DNA of 31,584 nucleotides from an uncultured Rhodobiaceae bacterium. GTDB taxonomy: Archaea; Thermoplasmatota; Poseidoniia; Poseidoniales; Poseidoniaceae. The first letter of the stretch is position 1. Each line of letters starts with the position of its first letter. The position numbers and the translations under genes were made by a program. The stretch lies in assembly GCA_937911445.1 (NCBI GenBank), contig CALDQY010000050.1, positions 1 through 31,584 of the forward strand, in the 5' to 3' direction. This document shows, in pieces, positions 1 to 9,900 of this stretch. The notes below the pieces were generated by a model. The model was not told where the DNA came from. It saw nothing but the letters and a program-made list of their open reading frames with translations, and did no database searches.

Positions 1-3000
1 ATTCTTCGACACGATGTTGGCTCGTTCCTATGTTGGCTATGGTGCTTCAACCCTCGGAGCCGATGCTGGTTCAACCAACCCGCAGCCTCGTCAACAATTG
101 AGTGAAGGTTCACGTGGAACCTCATTCTTGCAGCAAGCCTACCCTCTGCCTGGTGCTATGATGAATCACTTCGTTATCGCCAACTGGTACGACCCTGAGA
201 CGCCTGCCATTCTAGCCAACTCCAATGTCAAGGTTATGAAGTACTATTCCGGTGCTGAAATTTCAGGTACCGTGATGACCGAAGACGACGGATTAGGTCT
301 TCCAAACGCTCGAATTCTCATCGAACGTGACGCATTCTCTGGAGAGGGTGCAGAGGATCTCGATGAGGACACCTATTGGATTCCAATCGGTGTTACTGAC
401 GCTGACGAAAACGGTGACTGGAGTTTCCTCGCACCTGCAGGAAAGATTCGTGTATCTGCTTTCGCTGGAATCTACGATGACACATTTGCCATCCAAGACA
501 TTCAAAGCGGCGAGTTCGTTGATGGATTTGGCGACGTCCTCACTGAAACAAACGATGATCGTGAAGTCTACGCCATTACCGCCGTTCTCGGTGAAGTTGC
601 AAACATGTCGTGGTTGGGTGAAACCACCATCATCGTCACAGGTGCACAAGCAGACAGAGACCCGAACGCACCAGCGACTGCTGTTATGGACATCGAAGTA
701 CCGAGCTCGGGTGTATCTGGAACCGTCACATGGTCCGGCTACGGTGATTTCGACGGTGAACCACTCGTCGAGACCGATTTCATCTTGCGAAATATCTGGG
801 CAATGACCGATAACTACACCCTGACCACAACCAATGGTTCGTTCAATACCGATGAAAGTCGCATTCTCCGAGGAACGGGTGAGGTTACCTTCTCCGATGT
901 AGGTACATTCACCAGCGAAGGTGTGGCACTCGCTTACGACTTTACTGGAAACTTCACACGAGAAATCTCTGATGCTCGTGTCTTTGCTGGAAACGGAACC
1001 TGGATTGGTAAGGGAACCATTGAAGCGACATGGATTGTGCATGATAATGCATCACTCGATTGTGGTGAAAACAACACCATGCCAGAAAATGCGACGTTGT
1101 GTCTCATATCTGAGGGAACTGACTTCTCAACCTACCTCTTGGATGGCGAAGTCAACGCCAGTGGACGTTTGACTTCCGATGGTGTCAGCACGCTGATGAA
1201 GGAGCTTGACGGCGAGACCTTCGAGGGTACCGGTATCTTCGAAGGTGTTGGAACGCTCAATGGAACTGGGCTGTTTATTGGTCCAGGTACATTCAGTGGT
1301 GATATGGTCAACCCGGGTTCATTCTATCAAACTGGTCTCGTTCCAGGTGTCTACAACATGATTGCATTGATGCCAAACGGTCGAGAAATTCTCCTACCTG
1401 AACCTGTTGAGGTCGGACTCGAAGTTAGTTACGACTTGGCAATGACTGTACCAGCCTCATTGTTTGCAGATCAATTGACCACAATGTCTGGTGAAGCGAT
1501 TCCAAACCAAGACGTTCAACTCATCGATGTTGCTCTTGGTGAAGACGAAATGATTACCATCACATCCGATGAAGAAGGAAACGTCTCTTACGGCCCGATT
1601 ACAGCTGGCGAATACTATGTTCGTGTCGATCTTGATAACGATGGATTTTACGAACTCAACCAGACCATGCAGGTCTTCGATGAGCCAATGAACTTCAGCT
1701 TTGATATCGGTGTGCCGGAGATGTATGACCTAACAATCACATTGAATGGTCCTGAAGGATTTGACGTAGCGGGTCGAGAAGTCAACTTCACCGACCCACT
1801 TGGCTTGTTGCCAATGGATGTTGTCTCAGATGAGAACGGTGTTGTTTATGTCGAACTTCCTGTTGGCGAGTGGTCTGTTAGTGATAACAGCGATGAAGAC
1901 TACATCCTGATCGAAGAAATCAAGGTTGAGGATTCGGACTTGACATTGGACTTCACCTACTCGACTTCGGTCTGGGTCAACGGATCTATTGATGCTCCGA
2001 ACACTGCTGGTTTTACCTACGATGAGTGGCTTGCGCTCCCTGCAGAAGAGAAACTGTACGAGAACGCAAGTTCGGTTCCAGTAACTTTCCACGGTAATGG
2101 ATTGGAGTTCACGACGGTTACCGATCAATTCGGTGAGTTCAGTCAGCGCTTGCCTGCTGGTATGACCTTCAACCTCAATGCGCAAAGTTCTGTATCGAGC
2201 TTTGCAGTTGGTTCCTCGGTTGCTGTAACAGAAGGTATGGCCGAACTGGATGCATTGATCCTCGAGCCAACCGTAGATGTTGTCGGTGCAATTTACTTGT
2301 TCAACAACGAGACCAACTGGAATCAAGACATCCCGAACTATGAGCCTGTCGAAATCCATGCTCAGGGCGAGGATGGCGTTGTATGGACAACAACCTCCGA
2401 TGAAGCTGGGCTGTTCAACATGCAACTGCTCAACGGAACATGGAGTTTCAGCATCCCTGCTACGGAGTACAATGCTGCTTCCGTATCAGATTACATCGTC
2501 AACGTTCAGGATGGAATGAACCCTGAACCTGTGAGTTTGATCACCAACCCTGCAAACAGCACTGTGATTCTGAACGTCTTCACCGATTTAGGTGATGGCG
2601 TCTTCGAAAACGGAACGGCTATCCGCCCTGAAATCCAGTTGATTCCTGTCTCAGAGATCGGCGAACGTGTGAACATCACCTCGGACGATTACAGCGAAGA
2701 CGGAATTGTTGAGGTTGTCCTCAGCCCAGGCATCTACGCCATCTCGACCAACAACTTGGACGCATCCGATGAAAACGCAAGCGATGCAAGCCTTGAGATC
2801 AATGGTGTATTGGACATTATTCCAATCGGTTTGACTGGTCCAGAAGAGCCTGTCCTCGTTCCTATCGTCGATGCATGGCGCATGAATGGATCCATCACAT
2901 GGGCCAATGGCTCTGCAATGGTTGAGAACTTCTTGCTCTCAACACCAGATGGTTCAGATTATGTTCCAATCAGTGTTGATGAAAACGGAACGTTCGCTAC

Positions 3001-5506
3001 CTATGTCGAGAGCGGTGATTACATCGTCGTTGTTGCACCACTTCTCAACGGAGACGGTGTCACAGAATCACTGCGTATGCCAATCACCATTGGAGACGAT
3101 TCAAGTGTTCGTACCGAACTCGCCCTTGCACTTGTTGAGGCTGTAGAAGTCTCTCTTACCTTGATGGAAGCAGGTACTGAATCTGAACTCTCTGGAAAGA
3201 AGGTTGTCCTCGTCAGTCACGATGGCTTTGGTAACATCACCATGAATCCATCCGATGCAGATGGTAACGCATCGCAATTGTTGATGCCAGGAACATGGAG
3301 TCTCTACATGAACGAATCCGCAGCACAGCGCTATTGGAACCTCGATACATCCGATGCTCCAGTCTTGATCGACGCAAACACCTCGCTCGGTGTCGTGTAT
3401 GCAGCACTGGAAGTTGAAATTGGTGGAAAGGCCTACTGGGATACCGATGAAGATGACATTGCAGATGGTAACGAAGGCGTGGAAGGCGCTGATGTCACCA
3501 TTCAAGGTGGAAGCGTTGACACTGTCGTGACGACAGACGCTGACGGTGTTTGGCGAATCTATGTGCCAATCCTCGAGAGTTATTCTGTAACCGTCGCAAA
3601 GGACGGATTTGGTGTCGTCTCGTACGACGACAATGACACAGGAATGTATGTCGTCGACAACGAACCTGTCTCACAGGATATCGAAATGTCAGCAGCAGAG
3701 GTCACAGTAACTGGTTCTATTACCGATGTTCTTGATGCTTCTCGATTGGATGGTGCAACCATTACTCTCTATGGAACCTCAGAGAACCAACAGGATGCTG
3801 TCGAGGTTGCTGGAGTGCTCGCTGATGAGACACTCTCCTTTACAGCGGTCGTTGAACCCGGTCAATGGGTTGTCGTTGTTTACGAAGACGATGCACCGTT
3901 CAACGGTGGTGGCGTAGCTGTTGGCTTGCTTGAGGCTGAAGTACAGAATGGTGGTTCAATCGAACTTGTGATGAGCAAGGGTGGCTGGGTTGATGTATCA
4001 ACCGAATTCACTTCGTTCAACCTGCAGACCTACAACGCTGGTACGGACGATGCTTCATCACCAGTTGCAGATGTTGTTGATGTCGAAGTTGATCTTGGAG
4101 ATGGGCGTGTTTGGGCCCTACCATTGGAATCCGATGGTACACTCGAAGTCCTCCTCCCAGCTGAAGCAGCGACCTTCAATTCCGAATTCTCAACCGTTCA
4201 GCGCGATTTGACCATGAACTACACCGCTGGTGTCTCGATTGACAACGGTGACGAGGGTCGAACAGCGGTCATGCTTTCCTACAACCGAAAGACGAACAGC
4301 GATCTAACGCTCACTGTCGACTCGGTCACAGGAGCGACTGTTCTCGGAGATGCGAACCGTGACTTGCTTGCCGTTGTGAACGCTAGCGATGATGCAAACT
4401 ACACTGCCATCGAGTTTGATGTCCTTGCACAATACGGTGGAACTGAGATTTCAGATCCATTCGAAGTAACCGGTACTGTGACCGTATCACCTGACCAAGA
4501 CGATTGGACTGTTGAATTCTACAACGGCTCCGAGTGGGTCAGCACATCCAACGTTCAGCTCGGTATTGGTGACGTCGCAGAGAACGCAACGCTCGAAGCG
4601 ACGCTGCGTGCACGAATCGTTCTCCCATCTGTTGAAACAGCATGGTGGCTTGAAAACGGACATGACATCAACATTCGATTCTCTGCAGACAGTGGAGATA
4701 TGACGGAAGTTTCGCTCAATGTCGAAGTTCCTCAGACGTACGGATTCAACACAACGGATGTTACATCCACGCTTGGTATTGCACCTGGTGGTACAACCAC
4801 TGCATCCATGACCATCAACAACAACGGTAACGGTGATGATTCCTTCACATACGAAGTGCTCACCAACCTACCAGATGGTTGGACGGTCACTCCAATGAAC
4901 GGTGTCACCACGATTGCTAAGGACAACATACGTGACTTAGCATTCTCAGTAACTGGTGCGCCTTCCTTTGATGATGGTGAAGTCACGGTCACTGTACGAA
5001 TCACAAGCGAGGATGGTGTAACGCAGGAAGATGTTGAGATTGTTGTTGAATCTGCTCGAAGCGTATTGAACTGGAATCAAGACCTCTCTAAATCTCGAAG
5101 CAATGGATTTGCTGACATCGATCCAAATACTGTTGTCATCGTAATTGAGAACAGTGGTCTTCGACCTGTCCAACAAGTGACCATTTACCTCGATAGCAGT
5201 GGAATGTCCGAAATGAACATGACACTCAGTGTGCCTGCTGAGGGCTCGACAGACTTCGAATTTGTCTTGCCGAAGGCGAGTCAAGGTATCACACGATACG
5301 ACGTGCGTGCAGAAATCCTCGGCGATGATGCCAATTACTCGACCAACAACGTTGATGATGACTTTAGCATTGAGTACTTGGTGCAAGGTTCGGAAGAAAC
5401 ATCCAATCCAATCGTCATCGTCGTGATCATTGCATTGACCTTCATCATCCTGTACTTTGGATTCAAGGCGTCGTCTCGAGTTCGTGGTGCTAGTGGACGA
5501 TTCTGA
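1..5506 (+). CDS. Giant C-terminally anchored surface protein with Cna-B/SdrD-B-like modules (5' end outside window)
   Basis: The reading frame is open from the left edge with no stop before the first ATG at 14, and no signal peptide follows that ATG, so the N-terminus lies outside the window. Residues here count from that ATG (about 1830 aa). The protein is acidic, has many N-x-S/T sequons, and is a string of beta-sandwich modules of the carboxypeptidase-regulatory/Cna-B kind (for example residues 490-560 and 730-850). Residues 1137-1210 resemble an SdrD-B module, with YWDTDEDDIADGNEGVEGA as the Ca-binding start. Residues 1576-1680 look like a NEW3/CARDB-type Ig fold. Residues 1800-1817 form one membrane helix, followed by a short basic tail (KASSRVRGASGRF), so most of the protein is outside the cell. 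Two hexapeptide-repeat blocks lie at residues 324-336 and 403-430. Role inferred: adhesin or cell-surface scaffold. No enzymatic motif was seen. The S8 protease gene follows after 55 bases. Confidence 0.85.
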   Translation, partial: FFDTMLARSYVGYGASTLGADAGSTNPQPRQQLSEGSRGTSFLQQAYPLPGAMMNHFVIANWYDPETPAILANSNVKVMKYYSGAEISGTVMTEDDGLGLPNARILIERDAFSGEGAEDLDEDTYWIPIGVTDADENGDWSFLAPAGKIRVSAFAGIYDDTFAIQDIQSGEFVDGFGDVLTETNDDREVYAITAVLGEVANMSWLGETTIIVTGAQADRDPNAPATAVMDIEVPSSGVSGTVTWSGYGDFDGEPLVETDFILRNIWAMTDNYTLTTTNGSFNTDESRILRGTGEVTFSDVGTFTSEGVALAYDFTGNFTREISDARVFAGNGTWIGKGTIEATWIVHDNASLDCGENNTMPENATLCLISEGTDFSTYLLDGEVNASGRLTSDGVSTLMKELDGETFEGTGIFEGVGTLNGTGLFIGPGTFSGDMVNPGSFYQTGLVPGVYNMIALMPNGREILLPEPVEVGLEVSYDLAMTVPASLFADQLTTMSGEAIPNQDVQLIDVALGEDEMITITSDEEGNVSYGPITAGEYYVRVDLDNDGFYELNQTMQVFDEPMNFSFDIGVPEMYDLTITLNGPEGFDVAGREVNFTDPLGLLPMDVVSDENGVVYVELPVGEWSVSDNSDEDYILIEEIKVEDSDLTLDFTYSTSVWVNGSIDAPNTAGFTYDEWLALPAEEKLYENASSVPVTFHGNGLEFTTVTDQFGEFSQRLPAGMTFNLNAQSSVSSFAVGSSVAVTEGMAELDALILEPTVDVVGAIYLFNNETNWNQDIPNYEPVEIHAQGEDGVVWTTTSDEAGLFNMQLLNGTWSFSIPATEYNAASVSDYIVNVQDGMNPEPVSLITNPANSTVILNVFTDLGDGVFENGTAIRPEIQLIPVSEIGERVNITSDDYSEDGIVEVVLSPGIYAISTNNLDASDENASDASLEINGVLDIIPIGLTGPEEPVLVPIVDAWRMNGSITWANGSAMVENFLLSTPDGSDYVPISVDENGTFATYVESGDYIVVVAPLLNGDGVTESLRMPITIGDDSSVRTELALALVEAVEVSLTLMEAGTESELSGKKVVLVSHDGFGNITMNPSDADGNASQLLMPGTWSLYMNESAAQRYWNLDTSDAPVLIDANTSLGVVYAALEVEIGGKAYWDTDEDDIADGNEGVEGADVTIQGGSVDTVVTTDADGVWRIYVPILESYSVTVAKDGFGVVSYDDNDTGMYVVDNEPVSQDIEMSAAEVTVTGSITDVLDASRLDGATITLYGTSENQQDAVEVAGVLADETLSFTAVVEPGQWVVVVYEDDAPFNGGGVAVGLLEAEVQNGGSIELVMSKGGWVDVSTEFTSFNLQTYNAGTDDASSPVADVVDVEVDLGDGRVWALPLESDGTLEVLLPAEAATFNSEFSTVQRDLTMNYTAGVSIDNGDEGRTAVMLSYNRKTNSDLTLTVDSVTGATVLGDANRDLLAVVNASDDANYTAIEFDVLAQYGGTEISDPFEVTGTVTVSPDQDDWTVEFYNGSEWVSTSNVQLGIGDVAENATLEATLRARIVLPSVETAWWLENGHDINIRFSADSGDMTEVSLNVEVPQTYGFNTTDVTSTLGIAPGGTTTASMTINNNGNGDDSFTYEVLTNLPDGWTVTPMNGVTTIAKDNIRDLAFSVTGAPSFDDGEVTVTVRITSEDGVTQEDVEIVVESARSVLNWNQDLSKSRSNGFADIDPNTVVIVIENSGLRPVQQVTIYLDSSGMSEMNMTLSVPAEGSTDFEFVLPKASQGITRYDVRAEILGDDANYSTNNVDDDFSIEYLVQGSEETSNPIVIVVIIALTFIILYFGFKASSRVRGASGRF
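983..1021 (+). repeat. Hexapeptide repeat block 1 (aromatic-x-G-x-G-T)
   Basis: Within the first surface protein, residues 324-335 read FAGNGT then WIGKGT, two copies of [F/W]-x-G-x-G-T with an 18-base period. The same pattern returns in a longer block at 1220-1303. Confidence 0.6.
1220..1303 (+). repeat. Hexapeptide repeat block 2 ([F/L]-x-G-x-G-x)
   Basis: Residues 403-430 of the first surface protein read FEGTGI, FEGVGT, LNGTGL, FIGPGT, FSGD: four complete hexapeptides and a partial fifth, period 18 bases. A hydrophobic residue every sixth position with Gly at +2 and +4 suggests a short solenoid or beta-roll. That fold is an inference. Confidence 0.65.
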
Positions 5507-5561
5507 TTCGTTCGAAGACAAGGCTTGATACACGAGAACCACCCATTCCTTTGGGAGGGAC

Positions 5562-6767
5562 ATGGAAGAACTACGTGGAGTTGAATTGCTTCCCGAACCC
5601 GGGGAGCCGAAGATTCTCTCTGCTGTTGATCCCTCTACTGCGGGTCATGAAGGCCAGTGGCGAGCAGAGGTGACCGGTTGGGCACCAGTGGTTCCAGATA
5701 CTGTACCATTCAGGACTCGACGGGTCTTTTCGCTTGCATCAGGTCTTGTAATTGCTCTGTTCATGGGTATCATCGTAGTCCTGTGGCAATCAGATATCCT
5801 CTTGCTTCAATTACCGCCATCGACCTCAGAATGGGCTTTTGAAGACTCAGAGATTCGGGACCTGCAAGCAACCGGTCTTACTGGTGAAGGCGTACGTGTT
5901 TGTATGGTTGATACTGGTATATCGCTAACACACACGTCTCTGGAGGGCTCAAATGTTGTGTTCGAGGATTTTGTTGGTAATTCTGGAACACCAACGGATT
6001 ATGGTTCCATAGCCCATGGTACCCTCATGGCAGGAATTTTGCTGTCAAACGATTTCCAGCAAGGTATCGCACCCAATGTAACGTTGGGTATGGCTGCAGC
6101 CTTGAGTGCGAACGGTGAGAACAATACTGGCTCAGAAACACGTGTTTCTGATGCTATTCGGTGGTGTATTTTTGACTTTGAAGCTGACATTATCTCGCTC
6201 TCTTTAGGTGGCTCACAAGATCAGTCAGCATCACGTGAAGGCCCTGCGGTTTCTGCAACCAGACAAGCTGTAGATGCAGGAGTCTTTGTTGTCGCTGCCG
6301 CTGGTAACGATGGAGGTTCTGGTGATGATGGATTTGTAAGTGCACCAGGTAACGTCAATCTCGTCATTACAGTGGGTGCTTCGGATCGAGAAGGAAACGT
6401 ATGGAGTCAATCGTCCATGGGTGAATCACTCGACTCGGATGGTAACGAGCGTGTTTATCCAAATCAAAAACCCGAATTGACTGCACCAGGTGTTGATATT
6501 CTCTCGACTGGCATGGATAACCAATGGTACACATCCAGTGGTACTTCAGACGCAACGGTGTTTGTTGCAGGAGCTTTGGCATTGATACTTGAGGCTCATC
6601 CCGAACTCAAACCGAATGCACAATCGTCAACAGGATGCATTGAACTTGTGAAACGTGCGTTAGCAGATTCAATGAATTCCGATTCCCAACATGATCCAAA
6701 ACAAGGGTATGGTCAGTTGAAAGCAAGTGCGTGGTTGGGTCAAATTCCTAATGAAATTACATGCTGA
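5562..6767 (+). CDS. Membrane-anchored subtilisin-like serine protease (S8 family)
   Basis: A 401-aa endopeptidase, presumably cutting extracellular proteins at the outer face of the membrane. The catalytic triad is visible: Asp117 in VCMVDTG, His152 in AHGT, Ser329 in SSGTSDA. The oxyanion Asn249 is in AAAGND. Residues 56-75 are a single hydrophobic helix after a 55-residue N-terminal segment, and there is no cleavage-site-like region, so the topology is probably type II with the catalytic domain outside. There is no room for an I9-type propeptide between the helix and the catalytic domain, which begins near residue 95. The usual Met after the catalytic Ser (GTSMA) is Asp. The start is set by GGGAGGG at 5553-5559. 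The gene lies 55 bases after the giant surface protein gene and is probably cotranscribed with it. The family is certain; the natural substrate is unknown. Confidence 0.93.
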   Translation: MEELRGVELLPEPGEPKILSAVDPSTAGHEGQWRAEVTGWAPVVPDTVPFRTRRVFSLASGLVIALFMGIIVVLWQSDILLLQLPPSTSEWAFEDSEIRDLQATGLTGEGVRVCMVDTGISLTHTSLEGSNVVFEDFVGNSGTPTDYGSIAHGTLMAGILLSNDFQQGIAPNVTLGMAAALSANGENNTGSETRVSDAIRWCIFDFEADIISLSLGGSQDQSASREGPAVSATRQAVDAGVFVVAAAGNDGGSGDDGFVSAPGNVNLVITVGASDREGNVWSQSSMGESLDSDGNERVYPNQKPELTAPGVDILSTGMDNQWYTSSGTSDATVFVAGALALILEAHPELKPNAQSSTGCIELVKRALADSMNSDSQHDPKQGYGQLKASAWLGQIPNEITC

Positions 6768-6779
6768 TTCCATCAATTA

Positions 6780-6852
6780 TTTGATATTATTGAATAAATT
6801 TGATACTATTAAATGCAAAATTTTGATATTATCAACGTGTTTTGATATTTTT
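6780..6852 (+). promoter_or_regulatory. AT-rich promoter region with four TTTGATATTATT-like repeats
   Basis: The 150 bases between the S8 protease and the beta-helix gene hold no gene and are far more AT-rich than their surroundings. Four direct copies are visible: TTTGATATTATT at 6780-6791, TTTGATACTATT at 6799-6810, TTTGATATTATC at 6822-6833 and TTTGATATTTTT at 6841-6852. Start-to-start spacing is 19, 23 and 19 bases, close to two helical turns. Copy three is also a near-perfect palindrome, TTGATA-T-TATCAA (6823-6835). A TATA-like TATTATATT follows at about 6874-6882. This is probably a regulator-binding array or multiple promoter elements for the gene at 6918. The T-rich runs may also end transcription of the protease gene. 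Confidence 0.5.
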
Positions 6853-6917
6853 ACAAGTGTCACATGGGGCGCAGTATTATATTCGTTCAGTCCTTCCACT
6901 GGTATAGAGGAATGAAC

Positions 6918-9900
6918 ATGCAATTTGCAAATGTTGGAAAAAGTGTAGGACTTGTGGGGCTCCTTCTCACATCGTTGATGATCGGTTTGGTTACAGTGCC
7001 AACCGCGAGTGCAGTGAACGAAACCGCATCAGGAACCATCGTCACAACTGAGACATGGAGTGGCACTCACACGCTCACAGGCGACGTTACCGTCGCCGAG
7101 GGTGCGAAACTCGTCATCCAAGCTGGTACAACAATCAACATCCCTGCTGGAGTCTTTATCGACGTTGAAGGTGCTATCTGCGCAGGTTCTGCTGCATGTG
7201 GCGCAACACAAGGAAGCGCTTCCTCCCAAGTACGCTTTGAGTGGGCAACACCATCCGACTACAGCGTCACTGGACGATGCTACCAACAGGGCAACCAACT
7301 CTTGACCAACTCCGATGCTGCATGCGGTTCTGGAGTTATCATTCGCAGCACGATTAACCAAGCATCGACTGGTATGTCTCACGTATCGTTCAACAACGCC
7401 TATGGTTACCCAATCTACGTTCAAACTCTGCAAGCTGTTCAATACGGTACACTCGTCTTCGATGGTTCCTCTGCCGTTGTCGACAACCTCGCCTTCTCGA
7501 ACATCAATACATCAAACATCATTGCGCTTGATTTCGCAGCACCAACGATTCGAGACTCAACGTTCACTCTTGGTGACGACGGTCGTGGATACGATGCCGC
7601 AGCGGTTCGTGCCTATGAAGCAGGTGCAGGTATCCTCTCTGCACTGACCATCACTGGCTCGACCTTTACTGGAAACACACAAGCTCAGTGTGGTAACCAA
7701 GGTGGAGGACGTGTCCTAATCTACGCTGAATCGTCCTATGTTTCGATGGACAATCTCGACATCAAGGACAACGCTTACGGTGCGTTCTTCAAGGGCTCAT
7801 CTGGATCGCTCGGCAACAGTACCATCAACGTCCTCTGCAACGCGATTGACACCAACTCCTACAAGACAACAGGCAACTTTGCTCACACCCTTTACCTCGA
7901 TAACAACGTCATTACCACTGGCGAGGGCGCAGGAATTACTGCCTACGATGGTGCTATTGTTACAGCAACCGACAACACCATTTCCGGCGCATCAAGTGGG
8001 TCTGGATTTGGTATCCGTGACTCGACGCTTAGCGCTCATCGAAACACCATAGGGCCAATCACTGGTTACAACGGATTCTGGGTTTACGGTCAATCCGAAG
8101 TTGAGATTGAAAACAACACTGTTCAAGATACGGCAAAGGAGCCGATTCAAATTGGTGAATACCACTATCGAGATTCAGGTAGCAACTACCCTGGTCCATC
8201 TCCAAACCGTGCCTATATTGCGAACAACATCATCTCCAACAACTCGGGGACATGCAACTCCGCTTGGATGTATGGTGGCGATTTCAACTGTCCCGCCATC
8301 CACGTCTTCACATCCTCTGCAACCATTGTTGACAACACCGTTACCAACAACGCAGGGGACGGTCTTCGAATCAAAGGTTCGATCGTCAATGTTCAACGCA
8401 ACACCATCGAAGCAGGACAATTTGCCGCCAACATTTCACACTTCGATAATCAATATGGCCAGAAGTATGGTTCCATTGGTTATTTCTCTGGAAACACGTG
8501 GACGAATGCAACACAGGTCTACAACATCTCTGAATCTCGTGTAACGGTTCAATCCGAATACATCCCTGATGCTGCAGGGGGCTACTCATTCCCAGTCATG
8601 CTCCAATGGCTTGGTGCTGAGTGCCCATACGTCCAGTCGGAATGTCTCCTCCTCCCAGACACTGCTGCTGTACCACCTCGAGACATGCCTCTTGCCATTG
8701 AGTTGGTAAACAACTCCACCGTCTTCTCGTTCGCAGACTTGCAAAACTTCGATGCGACAAAGGTCCATGTCCAAAACCAAAACTCAGCATGGGGTTCGCA
8801 AGTCCGCCAAGGTGAATTGGTTCGTTATCAAGTGAAGGCAAAGAACAGCAACGTGGCAGGAGCTACGGTCATCATCAAGGATGCAACTGGCCTGCCTCTT
8901 TACGAACTCACAACCGACAGCTTCGGATTCACACAGCAAGTATCACTTCCATCGAACTTCCTTCTCGACCGAAACTGGAATCATTTCGTTGGCGAAAACA
9001 ACGTCATCGTACCAGGTTCAGACGATGGAACAGGATCCCCAATCACCCTTGATGAAGATACGTGTTCCGACGGATACGACAACGACGGAGACACCTACGT
9101 CGATGATGATGATCCTGATTGTGCCAACGGTCGTGAACTTCCGTTTTACATTGTCGAAGCGTACAAGTTTGGAAAGGGTAAGAAGAATTTCGATTTCGTC
9201 CTCAGCGGTTCAATTGACGATATCATCAGCCTTGACAACCAACGCCCGAGCGTGACTGTTGAACAATACGACGGTGATTCTTTTGCCATCAACGCTGTCA
9301 TTACAGGAACGGCTTGGGATGGGCAATCTGGCCCATATCCACTCGATGTCATTGCTTATGACCGACAATTCGGTTTGATCGAGCGAGTTGAAATCCAACC
9401 TCCAGGCAGTACTGATTGGTACTATGCCGTCGATACCTCCGGTGCAAACGGCGAGTTGACCAAAGAAAACCACCCGTTCAAAACATGGTCGTTTGATTGG
9501 GACTTGTCCGCTCACCCTGACGGTGAAAGTGATGTCACCTTCAGAATCCGCTCCTACGACGGTTTAGACTACTCTCCGATTGAAGTCCGTAAGTTCAAAT
9601 TGAATCTTGTTCCACCGACACTCTACCTCAACGAGCCATTGGATGGTTCGACGCATTCCAACGGAAAGATTCTCTTTACTGGAACAGCATCCGACCCGTA
9701 CGCAGGCACATGGGGATCCGACATTCAAGACATCTGGTTCGACGTCTCTGGTCCGAACGGTTACGCCTCACACTTCGCCATCGATGGTTCAGTTGCATGG
9801 GCTTACGAATGGAACTTTGAGGAGCTTGAAACCGGAGAATACACGTTCGAAGTCTGGGCGAGTGACAGCGACTTCTGTGACGATGTGCAAGGAACGTGTG

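Noticed and set aside
293..1042. Minus-strand open frame of 249 codons, with further ones at 1826-2425 and 4946-5563
   Set aside because: All are antisense to the clearly coding giant surface protein and show low-complexity shadow composition.
6780..6852. Possible CRISPR-like array
   Set aside because: Repeats are only 12 bases, imperfect, with 7-11 base gaps, and no cas genes are present.
6864..6917. ATG at 6864 as start of the beta-helix protein
   Set aside because: It would add 18 residues ahead of a good signal peptide and lies just upstream of the TATA-like sequence; GAGG supports 6918.
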